A stretch of DNA of 36,128 nt. Source: JAKANT01 sp035502095 (GTDB lineage: Bacteria; Pseudomonadota; Gammaproteobacteria; Burkholderiales; Burkholderiaceae_F). Each line of letters opens with the position of its first letter. The first letter of the stretch is position 1. Location of the stretch: contig DATJUX010000001.1 of the NCBI GenBank assembly GCA_035502095.1, positions 1-36,128 on the forward strand, written 5' to 3'. This document shows positions 25,101 through 32,658 of the stretch, piece by piece. The translations under genes and the position numbers were made by a program. The notes beneath the pieces are model-generated. The model did no database searches and was not told the origin of the DNA. It saw only the letters and a program-made list of their open reading frames with translations.

Positions 25101-26588
25101 TCACTTCAGATTGCCCTGGCACAGGTACTTCGTCTGCATGTATTCCTCGAGGCCGTAGCGCGAGCCTTCGCGGCCGTAGCCCGATTCCTTCACGCCGCCG
25201 AATGGCGCGGCCTCCGAGGCGAACGCGCCCTCGTTGATCGCGACGATGCCGCTGTCCAGCGCGGCCGCCACGCGCCAGACGCGCCCGATATCGTTCGAGT
25301 AAAAGTAGGCCGCCAGGCCGTACGGCGTGGCGTTGGCCAGATCGATCGCCTGCTGCTCGCTGCGGAAGCGGAACACCGCCACGACCGGCCCGAAGGTTTC
25401 CTCGTGCGTGAGCGCCATGTCGGTGTTGGCGCCGGTGATCAGCGCGGGAGCGACGTAGTTCGGCCCCAGTTCCTCCAGCACGCCAGCGCGGCCGACGACG
25501 AGCTTGCCGCCGTGTGCCAGTGCGTCCTGGACATGGCGCAGGATCTTCTGCACCGCGCGCGCATTGATCATTGGCCCGATCTGCGAATCGGCGCGGCTAG
25601 CGGGGCCCACCACCAGCGCCCGCATGCGCTCGGCCACCTTCGAGACGAAAGCGTCGTGCACCGCTTCGTGCACGAACACGCGATTCGGGCACACGCAGGT
25701 CTGCCCGCCGTTGCGGAACTTGGCGGTCATCAACCCGTCGGCAGCCGCATCCAGATCGGCGTCTTCGAACACGATGAACGGCGCGTTGCCGCCGAGTTCC
25801 AGCGAGAGCTTCTTCAGCGTCGCTGCGGACTCGCGCGCGAGGTGCTTGCCAACCGGCGTCGAGCCGGTGAATGTGATCTTGCGCACGCGCGCGTCGTCCA
25901 GCCATGCTCCGACGACCGCCGGCGTACGCTCGCGTGAGGCGGTGACGATGTTCAACGTTCCCGGCGGGAACCCGGCTTCCTCGGCCAGGCGAACCAGCGC
26001 GAGCGACGTGAGCGGCGCGTCCTCGGCCGGCTTGCACACCACCGTGCATCCTGCGGCGAGCGCAGGCGCCAGCTTGCGGGCGATCATCGCGGCCGGAAAG
26101 TTCCACGGCGTCACCGCCGCGACGACACCGACCGGTTCCTTGACGACGATCATCCGGCGGCCCGCCACCGGCGCAGCGATCACGTCACCGTAGACCCGCG
26201 TGGCTTCTTCTGCGAACCACTCGACGTAACTGGCCGCATACACGACCTCGCCGCAACCCTCGGCGAGCGGCTTGCCCTGCTCGCGCGAGATGACCCGCCC
26301 CAGATCCTCCTGCGCCTCGAGGATCAGCGCATGCCAGCGTTTCAGCAGTTGCGCACGCTGGCGCGCCGGCGTGTTCCTCCAGGCAGGCAGCGCGGCGCTG
26401 GCCGCGTCGACCGCCGCCCTGGCGTCGTCCGCCGTGCCGTCCACCACGTGGGCGATCGAGCGCCCGTCGGCCGGGTCCACAACATCGAAGGTGTGACCGT
26501 CGGTGCCGACGCGCCACAGCCCGCCGATGAAGTTGCGCGAACGAATCAGGTCACCACGCGCGGGGGCGAGGGTCAGCGTCTCGGTCAT
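25101..26588 (-). CDS. Succinate-semialdehyde dehydrogenase-type aldehyde dehydrogenase
   Basis: A 495-residue ALDH of the GabD branch. Asn163 in TPWNFP, Glu264 in LELGGNAPF and Cys298 in GGQTCVCPNRVF are in place; the CVC arrangement (Cys298, Cys300) and the GGNAPFIVFEDADLD stretch are typical of succinate- and glutarate-semialdehyde dehydrogenases. ATG 26588 is chosen over the one at 26630 because AAGGAA precedes it and the ALDH fold begins soon after. It is transcribed alone, divergently from the M20/alr/dadA operon and convergently with aspA. It would oxidise the semialdehyde from an omega-amino acid. A role on aspartate semialdehyde or malonate semialdehyde cannot be excluded. Confidence 0.88.
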   Translation of the reverse strand: MTETLTLAPARGDLIRSRNFIGGLWRVGTDGHTFDVVDPADGRSIAHVVDGTADDARAAVDAASAALPAWRNTPARQRAQLLKRWHALILEAQEDLGRVISREQGKPLAEGCGEVVYAASYVEWFAEEATRVYGDVIAAPVAGRRMIVVKEPVGVVAAVTPWNFPAAMIARKLAPALAAGCTVVCKPAEDAPLTSLALVRLAEEAGFPPGTLNIVTASRERTPAVVGAWLDDARVRKITFTGSTPVGKHLARESAATLKKLSLELGGNAPFIVFEDADLDAAADGLMTAKFRNGGQTCVCPNRVFVHEAVHDAFVSKVAERMRALVVGPASRADSQIGPMINARAVQKILRHVQDALAHGGKLVVGRAGVLEELGPNYVAPALITGANTDMALTHEETFGPVVAVFRFRSEQQAIDLANATPYGLAAYFYSNDIGRVWRVAAALDSGIVAINEGAFASEAAPFGGVKESGYGREGSRYGLEEYMQTKYLCQGNLK

Positions 26589-26935
26589 CGAAGTTCCTTT
26601 GCTCTCGAGTTGAAAAAGCGGTCGTCCCATAACGATCGGATCGATCCTGGCTGAGGCGCGCGTTGCGATCGGCGCGCGCTCGGGTCACGAGAGATTAGGA
26701 GCAGGCAGGCACACGTTGGCGTCGTTGTCGCGGGCAGCGACGCAACCTGATTGCGTATTCGCGCGCGACGCAGAACTTTGTGCGGGTGGGTCGAGCGGCG
26801 CGGGAGCGGTCGCAGCAGTTTCTGCCGGCGATCGCATCAATTCGAAATTTCAGCCTCCATCGTGGGCGCAGAACGAAGCGACGCAGTGCCGATCCGCACC
26901 TAAGCTTCCTGCCCCGCCTGCACCCGATCGCACCT
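26589..26935. promoter_or_regulatory. Divergent promoter region, no gene recognised
   Basis: A 347-base gap between the GabD-type gene and the M20 amidohydrolase, so it should hold two promoters. An AT-richer patch with ATTCGAAATTTC lies near 26840-26855 and stands out from the GC-rich surroundings; it might be part of a promoter or an Lrp-type site. In-frame codons upstream of 26936 give an Arg-rich peptide without motifs and are not accepted as coding. No boxes are assigned. Confidence 0.4.
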
Positions 26936-28234
26936 ATGGAAGCTCACCCACAAGCGGACACGAGCAGTCTCCTCGAGCGGCACTCCGGCGCGCGTCGCGC
27001 CGCGCCGACCGTCGCGGAGGTGGCCGACCTGCTGCCCGAGATCATCGCACTCAGACGCGATTTGCACGCCCACCCGGAGCTCGCCTTCCAGGAGCGCCGC
27101 ACGGCGGTCATCGTCGCGCGCGCGTTGCGCGACGCCGGGCTCGAAGTGCATGAGGGCCTGGGCGGCACCGGCGTAGTGGGCGTGCTGCGCAACGGCAGCA
27201 GCGGCGCGACGGTCGGGCTGCGCGCCGACATGGACGCCCTGCCGATCGTCGAGCAAGGCGAACGCGCCCACATCAGCACGGTGGCGGGCGTGCACCACGG
27301 GTGCGGGCATGACGGTCATACCGCCATCCTGCTCGGCGCGGCGCGCCATCTTGCCCGGTCGCGCCGCTTTGACGGCACCGTGCACTTCATCTTCCAGCCC
27401 GCCGAAGAAGGACGCGGCGGCGCGCGTGCGATGGTCCAGGACGGACTGTTCGAGCGCTTCGCCTGCGATGCGGTGTACGCGCTGCATAACTGGCCCGACC
27501 TGCCGCTGGGTAGCGCGCAAACGCGTCCGGGGCCGATGATGGCGGCCGCCGACCGCTTCGACATCACCGTTCGCGGCCGCGGCGGCCACGCCGCGCAGCC
27601 GCAGCGCACGCCGGATGCAATCCTCGCGGCGAGCGAACTCGTGACCCACCTCAACACGCTGGTGTCGCGGCGGATCGATCCGAATGCGACGGCCGTGCTT
27701 TCAGTGACACGCATCGCGGGCGGCGACTCGCACAACGTACTGCCCGCGCATGTCGAACTGACCGGCACGGTACGCACCTTCGATGTGGACGTGCAGGACA
27801 CGATCGAGGCCGCGCTGCGCCAGGTCGCGCAGGGCGTCGCGCACGCGAGCGGCACGGACATCGACGTCAGCTACGTGCGTTACTACCCGGCCACGATCAA
27901 CACGGCCGCCGAGGTCGAGTGCGCACTGCACGCGGCAGCGTCCGTCGGGTTGCGGACCGCTGTGGCCCAACGGCCCGCGTTCACGGCCGAGGACTTCGCG
28001 TTCATGCTGCGCGAGCGACCAGGTGCGTATCTGTGGCTAGGTCAAGGTCGAGGTGCATCCGGCGACCCTCCGCTGCACCACCCTGCCTACGACTTCAACG
28101 ACGAAGCGCTGGGATTCGGCATTGCGTGGTTCGTTGCAATCGCTGAACTGGCGCTGGCCCGCCGGCGTGGAGAGGGTCGTACGCGGATCGACGAATCCGC
28201 AACAACGAGCGCACCCGGGCGCGCCGCGAAATGA
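26936..28234 (+). CDS. M20-family amidohydrolase (N-acyl amino acid / hippurate hydrolase type)
   Basis: A 432-residue metal-dependent amidohydrolase of the M20D type. The first metal-binding segment GLRADMDALP is at about 94-103; HHGCGHDGHTA contains Cys123 and His125, and QPAEEGRGGA carries Glu157/Glu158; a later AEDFAFML supplies the last part of the site. A dimerisation/lid domain lies near residues 215-330 with the conserved GRGGHAAQP. The family removes acyl groups from N-acyl amino acids, peptides and conjugates in the cytoplasm. ATG 26936 is chosen because conserved sequence begins about 30 residues later. Its stop overlaps the alanine racemase start (ATGA). Confidence 0.9.
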   Translation: MEAHPQADTSSLLERHSGARRAAPTVAEVADLLPEIIALRRDLHAHPELAFQERRTAVIVARALRDAGLEVHEGLGGTGVVGVLRNGSSGATVGLRADMDALPIVEQGERAHISTVAGVHHGCGHDGHTAILLGAARHLARSRRFDGTVHFIFQPAEEGRGGARAMVQDGLFERFACDAVYALHNWPDLPLGSAQTRPGPMMAAADRFDITVRGRGGHAAQPQRTPDAILAASELVTHLNTLVSRRIDPNATAVLSVTRIAGGDSHNVLPAHVELTGTVRTFDVDVQDTIEAALRQVAQGVAHASGTDIDVSYVRYYPATINTAAEVECALHAAASVGLRTAVAQRPAFTAEDFAFMLRERPGAYLWLGQGRGASGDPPLHHPAYDFNDEALGFGIAWFVAIAELALARRRGEGRTRIDESATTSAPGRAAK

Positions 28235-29373
28235 GCCTTTCGGAAGCGGCCGTGCCGGCGCTGCTGACCATCGACCTCGATGCGATCTGCGCCAACTGGC
28301 GTCTGCTGGCAGCGCGCGTGCGTCCCGCGGCCTGCGCAGCGGTGGTCAAGGCGAACGCCTACGGTCTCGGCGCGGCCCCGGTCGCGCTGGCGCTGTACCG
28401 GGCGGGCTGTCGCGAATTTTTCGTTGCGCTGGTCGACGAAGGCGTGAACCTGCGCGCCGCGTTGCCGCCGAACGCGCTCGTCTACGTGCTGCAAGGACCG
28501 CTGCCGGGCGCCGAGCAGGCGTGTCTCGCTCACGGGCTGGTTCCTGTGCTGAACGACCTGCATCAGATCGAGCGCTGGCGGTCACTCGCGCGGCGCACCG
28601 GACGTGTCCTCGAAGCGGCGCTGCAGTTCGATACCGGCATGGCACGTCTCGGCCTGTCCCCGCAAGACGCCATGCGCCTGCGCGCGCAACCCGAGCGACT
28701 GCAGCAGCTGCGCCCTTGCCTGCTGCTCAGCCACCTGGTGTCGGCCGAAGAGCCCGCCAATTCCGTGAACGCACGCCAACTGAACAGCTTCATCGCGCTG
28801 CGCGAGCGCTTTCCCGGGTTGCGCGCAAGCCTTGCCAACTCGTCGGGAATCTTCCTTGGCAGTCCATTCCACTTCAATCTGGTGCGGCCCGGGGCGGCGT
28901 TGTACGGCGTAGCTCCGGCGCCCGGCGCCAATCCGATGCGTGCAGTCGTGCATCTGCAGGCGCGGCTGATCCAATGTCGCGAAGTCGAGTGCGGCACGGC
29001 CGTCGGATACAACCACACGTGGCGGGCAGCGCGCCGCTCGCGCATCGCGACGCTGTCGGCCGGCTATGCGGACGGCTATCTACGCAGCCTGAGCAACCAC
29101 GCGCGCGTGCGCTTCCAGCGGCGGGAGGTACCGCAAGTGGGCCGGGTCTCGATGGACACCATCACGGTCGATGTAACGGAGCTTCCCGAAAGCGCGCTGG
29201 CGCCCGGGGCACTGTTCGACCTGCTCGACGACGAGCAGGACATCAACGCGCTCGCGAAGCAGGCGGGCACCAATGCCTACGAGATCCTGGTCGGCCTGGG
29301 CAGCCGCTATCACCGCCGCTACCTCGGCAACGGCGGCCCGGTCGTCGCATCACGAGCAACCAGCGAAGCATGA
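28231..29373 (+). CDS. alr: Alanine racemase
   Basis: A 380-residue fold-type III PLP racemase, which interconverts L- and D-alanine. The PLP lysine Lys40 lies in the signature AVVKANAYGLG; the opposite-face catalytic base is the Tyr of SAGYADGYLR; and VSMDTITVDVT closes the C-terminal domain. Length is normal. It is overlapped on both sides (ATGA with the M20 hydrolase and again with dadA), so the racemase and D-amino acid dehydrogenase are made together, as in dadX-dadA pairs used for alanine catabolism. This placement argues for a catabolic DadX role rather than cell-wall supply. Confidence 0.92.
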   Translation: MSLSEAAVPALLTIDLDAICANWRLLAARVRPAACAAVVKANAYGLGAAPVALALYRAGCREFFVALVDEGVNLRAALPPNALVYVLQGPLPGAEQACLAHGLVPVLNDLHQIERWRSLARRTGRVLEAALQFDTGMARLGLSPQDAMRLRAQPERLQQLRPCLLLSHLVSAEEPANSVNARQLNSFIALRERFPGLRASLANSSGIFLGSPFHFNLVRPGAALYGVAPAPGANPMRAVVHLQARLIQCREVECGTAVGYNHTWRAARRSRIATLSAGYADGYLRSLSNHARVRFQRREVPQVGRVSMDTITVDVTELPESALAPGALFDLLDDEQDINALAKQAGTNAYEILVGLGSRYHRRYLGNGGPVVASRATSEA

Positions 29374-30731
29374 AGATCCTGATCCTCGGCAGCGGCGTCA
29401 TCGGGACCACCGCCGCCTACTACCTGGCCGCCGACGGCCACGACGTCACCGTGCTCGATCGGCAGTCCGGACCCGCACTGGAAACCAGCTTTGCCAACGC
29501 CGGCGAAGTGTCGCCCGGTTATTCAGCGCCCTGGGCGGCGCCGGGTCTCGCGCTGAAAGCGCTGAAGTGGCTGTTCATGCGCCACCGTCCGCTCGTCATC
29601 CGGCCCAGGCCCGATGTTGGGATGATCCGCTGGGGCATCGCCATGCTCGCGCAATGCAATGCGCCGGCGTACGAACGGAACAAGGCGCGCATGTTGCGGC
29701 TCGCCGAGTACAGCCGCGACTGCTTGCGCGAACTGAGGAACGAGACCGGGATCCAGTACGACCAGCGTACGCGCGGCACGCTGCAACTGTTCCGGACCGC
29801 GGCGCAAGTCAACGGGGCGGCTGCCGACATCGAGGTGTTGCGACGCTTCGGCGTCTCCTGGCAAGCGCTGGACGTTGCGGGTTGTGTGCGGCAGGAGCCT
29901 GCGCTGGACCGGGTCCGGCACAAATTCGTCGGCGGCCTGCTGCTGCCGGGTGACGAGACCGGCGATTGCCACAAGTTCACCGAGCAGATCGCGACGCTCG
30001 CCGCAGCACGCGGCGCGCGTTTCCGCTTCGGGGTCAATGTCAGGCGACTGGTGCGCACCGGCGCGGATATCGAAGCGGTCGACACCGATGCCGGCACGCT
30101 GACGGCCGATCGCTACCTCGTCGCGCTCGGCAGCTACACGCCGCTACTGCTCGCGCCGCTCGGCCTGCGCCTTCCCGTTTACCCGGTCAAGGGCTACTCG
30201 ATCACGGTGCCGATCAGCGACGCGCGCGCAGCGCCCGAGTCGACGGTGATGGACGAGACGCACAAAGTGGCCGTCACGCGTCTCGGTGATCGTATCCGCG
30301 TGGGCGGCACCGCGGAGCTTGCCGGCTACGACCTCACGCTGCGCAAGCCACGGCGGCTGACGCTCGAACACGTCGTGCGCGATCTTTTTCCCGACGGCGG
30401 CGATGTTGCGCGCGCGACCTTCTGGACGGGCCTGCGGCCGATGACGCCGGACGGCACGCCGATCGTGGGCCCGACGCCGTTCAGCAAGCTGTGGCTGTCC
30501 TGCGGACACGGAACCCTGGGATGGACGATGGCTGCCGGGTCGGGACATCTGCTGGCCGACTGGATGGTTGGCAGAGAGCCGGCGGTCAGCCCGGAAGGCC
30601 TGAGCCTCGCCCGTTATGAGCTTGGTGCGGAATCCGTCAACCGCCGGCCCTCGGCGCGCGTGTCGAGTGGGGAACCCGGGGCAAGGCGCTCGATGCGATG
30701 CGAACGGCAAGCCGGCTACCTGCGCAAGTGA
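29370..30731 (+). CDS. dadA: D-amino acid dehydrogenase small subunit
   Basis: A 453-residue membrane-associated flavoprotein that oxidises D-alanine and other D-amino acids to 2-ketoacids and ammonia, passing electrons to the respiratory chain. The FAD motif GSGVIG is at 7-12, followed by YYLAADGHDVTVLDR, SFANAGEVSPGYSAPWAAPG (quoted in parts: FANAGEVSPGYSAPWA) and a C-terminal GHGTLGWTMAAGSG. The protein normally ends soon after SLARY, near residue 415. Here about 38 extra Arg-rich residues follow before the stop, suggesting the natural stop was lost and translation runs into foreign sequence. The core looks intact, so activity is likely. Confidence 0.92.
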   Translation: MKILILGSGVIGTTAAYYLAADGHDVTVLDRQSGPALETSFANAGEVSPGYSAPWAAPGLALKALKWLFMRHRPLVIRPRPDVGMIRWGIAMLAQCNAPAYERNKARMLRLAEYSRDCLRELRNETGIQYDQRTRGTLQLFRTAAQVNGAAADIEVLRRFGVSWQALDVAGCVRQEPALDRVRHKFVGGLLLPGDETGDCHKFTEQIATLAAARGARFRFGVNVRRLVRTGADIEAVDTDAGTLTADRYLVALGSYTPLLLAPLGLRLPVYPVKGYSITVPISDARAAPESTVMDETHKVAVTRLGDRIRVGGTAELAGYDLTLRKPRRLTLEHVVRDLFPDGGDVARATFWTGLRPMTPDGTPIVGPTPFSKLWLSCGHGTLGWTMAAGSGHLLADWMVGREPAVSPEGLSLARYELGAESVNRRPSARVSSGEPGARRSMRCERQAGYLRK

Positions 30732-30815
30732 GAGAACGCGGTGTGCGCCGCCCGACAGAGTGCGTCGCAGATAAGGAGATCTCGGAGTTCCACCAAGCGC
30801 TCAAGTCAGCCGAGC

Positions 30816-30842
30816 GTTTGGGGGGCAACGTTGGGGGCAACT
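30816..30842. repeat. Direct repeats GGGGGCAAC, arm-type-like (cluster 1)
   Basis: Two copies of TTGGGGGCAAC (the first with one extra G) lie back to back about 30 bases before the tRNA-like sequence. Tandem TTGGGGGCA repeats are common beside genes for P4-type integrases, where they act as arm-type integrase sites. A matching pair occurs at about 31117-31140. Assignment as integrase arm sites is inference from resemblance and location. Confidence 0.45.
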
Positions 30843-30871
30843 CGCTTTCGCTCCGCTCGCTTTTCACTCTT

Positions 30872-30894
30872 GAGTTCGATTCCCGCCGCCTCCA
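30872..30894 (+). other. tRNA/tmRNA 3'-end-like sequence, putative att site
   Basis: GAGTTCGATTCCCGCCGCC followed by TCCA has the T-loop TTCGATT, a following five-base stem side and a seven-base acceptor side ending in the discriminator A, as in the 3' end of a tRNA or ssrA gene. The upstream T-stem half does not pair, and the rest of the gene is absent, so this is a fragment, not an RNA gene. Such fragments are left as the distal att copy of an integrated island. A 13-base direct repeat of its left part (TGAGTTCGATTCC) recurs at 30968-30980. Confidence 0.5.
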
Positions 30895-31116
30895 ATCCGG
30901 ACGTCTGCGGACGTCGTTGGACTTCGGCGGAGTTCAGGGGACAAGATTCAGCAGGTTGCAATTTGCGTGAGTTCGATTCCGCGATTTCGCAATCGAATTA
31001 GCGTCCTCCAGCGTCCCAGCACCGTTCACAAGACGGACGAAGCTGTCGGCGCGAACGTCCCGCTCCTCGGCCGTCGACCACGAAGATCCATTCTTGTCCG
31101 GGGACAGCCGCGAAAC

Positions 31117-31166
31117 TTGGGGGCAACTTTGGGGGCAAGTCGACGCCACCTAAATCCGTTGCCCCC
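31117..31166. repeat. Direct and inverted repeats GGGGGCAA, arm-type-like (cluster 2)
   Basis: A second tandem pair, TTGGGGGCAACTTTGGGGGCAA, is followed about 20 bases later by the inverted copy TTGCCCCC. Together with cluster 1 on the other side of the tRNA-like sequence, these repeats bracket the putative att site. No open frame of integrase type adjoins them now. Confidence 0.45.
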
Positions 31167-31335
31167 AGCACGTTCAAGACGTCAATAACGAACCGGAATA
31201 AGCCGCTACACGACCGAGCGCATTCATCGGTTCGAGCCGCCTTGCTGAGGCGAGTACGCTGGCTCGGACGAAGACTCGACCGCCGCGCTCACCGCACAGC
31301 TCTTCGCCGGCGACTCGGTTCACGCCCCATCGAAG

Positions 31336-31491
31336 TCAGCGCCTGTAACCCGCTTCTTTCTGGCTACGCGCGGCGAGAACGAAGACGGCATCGAGTTCCG
31401 GCAAGTACTGATACAGCCCGACATAGCCCCGCGAGCTGCGCGACCAGCGCCCCATCAACTCCATCGCTCGGTAGTAAAGCGCGTTGCCGGT
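31336..31491 (-). pseudogene. RelE/ParE-family toxin, C-terminal remnant
   Basis: An open frame of 51 codons ending in a stop at 31338-31336 reads SSRGYVGLYQYLPELDAVF followed by VLAARSQKEAGYRR. That is the usual end of RelE/ParE toxins of the type with a Gly-Tyr-Val-x-Leu-Tyr strand and a final VLAxRxQxEAGY motif. Upstream, a TAG at 31494-31492 stops the frame, and no start codon or N-terminal helix region is recognisable. No partner antitoxin is seen. It is therefore a remnant of a toxin-antitoxin locus. Confidence 0.55.
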
Positions 31492-31609
31492 CTACCGTGG
31501 ACCCAGCAGTTATTGGGCCATCGTCGCGGTTCACGGTACGGCACGGTACCGACGGCACGCTCCGACGGAGCAAGGCGAACCACAAACAGCGCGTGTGTCG
31601 CCTTCGTCT

Positions 31610-31630
31610 GGTAATATTGCTAGTATTACC
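31610..31630. promoter_or_regulatory. Inverted repeat, likely operator of the second vapBC operon
   Basis: GGTAATA-TTGCTAG-TATTACC is a perfect inverted repeat with 7-bp arms and a 7-bp spacer, ending 23 bases before the antitoxin ATG. It is strikingly AT-rich against the local background. Ribbon-helix-helix antitoxins bind such palindromes to autoregulate. The TAATAT inside could also overlap the -10 box. Role inferred from symmetry and position. Confidence 0.6.
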
Positions 31631-31653
31631 TCCTTGCTGCGACGCCTCTCACC

Positions 31654-31914
31654 ATGACTATGACCTTCAAGCTCGGGCCGGAGCTCGAGCAAAAGCTGCG
31701 TCAGCGCAGTGCCGCGTTGCGTAAGCCCGCCAGCGCCCTGCTTCGCGAAGCGCTCGCCAGTTACCTGGCAAACGGCACCCCGGAACAGATGTCGGCTTAC
31801 GCGTTGGGCGCTGACTTGTTCGAGCGCCATCGTGGCCCGTCCGACTTGGCCGAGCAGCGCAAGGCACTCGTGACTGACGCCTGGGCCCGCAAACATCGGG
31901 GGCGACGTGGCTAG
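31654..31914 (+). CDS. Ribbon-helix-helix antitoxin (VapB/CopG type)
   Basis: An 86-residue protein whose first 40 residues (MTFKLGPELEQKLRQRSAAL, then KPASALLREALASYL) fit a ribbon-helix-helix DNA-binding domain: a short beta strand followed by two helices with the S/T-x-x-L-LREAL pattern. The remaining part, rich in charged residues, is the probable toxin-binding tail. Its stop overlaps the start of a PIN toxin gene. The palindrome just upstream is its probable operator. It is unrelated in fold to the AbrB-type antitoxin at 1675. Confidence 0.83.
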   Translation: MTMTFKLGPELEQKLRQRSAALRKPASALLREALASYLANGTPEQMSAYALGADLFERHRGPSDLAEQRKALVTDAWARKHRGRRG

Positions 31915-32368
31915 ATCACGTGCGACGCGGCGGCCAACGCCGGCGCGTGCAGTGGTCGACAGCGGCCCGCTGATCGCTCTTTTCAACGCGTCCGATCGGT
32001 GGCACGCGCCGGTGGTTACCTGGTTGCGCGAGCACCAGAACGTGCGCCTCGTGACGACCTGGGCAGTCCTTACGGAGGTGTGTGCCTTGCTGGCGCGTCG
32101 GCTGCACAACGAAGCCGCGCTCGACTTCCTGCGCTGGACTCAGCGCGGTGCGCTCGAGGTCGATCGCGCTGAAGTGAACACGCTTGCGAACGTGCTCGCC
32201 ATCAGCGAGCGTTTCGCCGCCCTGCCGTTCGACCTCGCTGACGCGTCGGTGGCGGAAGCGGCGGCTCGGCTTCGGATCGGCGCGGTCGTTTCGATCGACG
32301 CCGATTTCGATGTGTATCGCGACCTCCGCGGCAAGCCGCTGGTGAACCTCCTGCGCCCGGGCAAGTGA
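31907..32368 (+). CDS. vapC: VapC-type PIN-domain toxin (second copy)
   Basis: A 153-residue PIN ribonuclease. The acidic site consists of Asp18 in VVDSGPLIALF, Glu57 in VLTEVCALL, Asp109/Asp112 in FDLADAS and Asp131/133 in SIDADFDVY, so it looks intact. The GTG at 31907 overlaps the antitoxin's end and is preceded by a G-rich ribosome-binding stretch. It is not closely similar to the VapC at 1286 and has an N-terminal Arg-rich extension of about 13 residues before the PIN fold. Function in stress response or element maintenance is inferred from the family. Confidence 0.88.
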   Translation: MARSRATRRPTPARAVVDSGPLIALFNASDRWHAPVVTWLREHQNVRLVTTWAVLTEVCALLARRLHNEAALDFLRWTQRGALEVDRAEVNTLANVLAISERFAALPFDLADASVAEAAARLRIGAVVSIDADFDVYRDLRGKPLVNLLRPGK

Positions 32369-32504
32369 GGCGCCGTCGGGCAGCATCTCGACTCATAGGC
32401 CAGCGTGGCTCCCACCGAGGCATTGGAGCGACGCGCGAGCGGTGAATTTCGGAGAGAAATCCTCCAGTACTCGCGCCGAAACCAGACGTTGAGAGGTCGA
32501 AACC

Positions 32505-32535
32505 GACCCCTATGCATAGACCTCAACTATGTGAA
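32505..32535. repeat. Left inverted repeat of the RIT-like element
   Basis: This 31-base sequence, with CTATGCATAG near the outer end and CTATGTGAA at the inner end, is the exact reverse complement of 34571-34601. The self-complementary CTATGCATAG is a plausible recombinase-binding or exchange core. It lies about 125 bases before the first recombinase ATG. Confidence 0.85.
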
Positions 32536-32658
32536 GTTGGGGTTGGTAACAGAGTGGACAGTCAGAGCAGAGGCGGCGTGCGGAGCGGCAGCGGCGTGAT
32601 GTTCTCGACATAGTTTTCGCCGGCGAGTGCAGTGGCGCTCCCACTTTGGGAAACCGCC

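Larger units (their letters stand above)
30732..31335. other. Non-coding region with attachment-site and arm-type repeat signals
   Basis: No convincing gene lies in these 604 bases. The stretch holds two clusters of GGGGGCAA repeats (near 30820-30841 and 31118-31140, plus an inverted TTGCCCCC near 31160), a sequence resembling the 3' end of a tRNA or tmRNA at 30872-30894, and short GACGTC/CGGACGTC repeats after it. These are the signatures seen around attachment sites of tyrosine-integrase islands. No integrase reading frame is left here. Confidence 0.5.

Noticed and set aside
30860..30900. Complete tRNA or tmRNA gene
   Set aside because: Only the 3' end pattern is present; the upstream half of the T-stem does not pair and no acceptor 5' strand or anticodon arm is found.
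30934..31149. Minus-strand 71-codon frame in the att-like region
   Set aside because: There is no ribosome binding site and no family motif; it overlaps the GGGGGCAA repeats.
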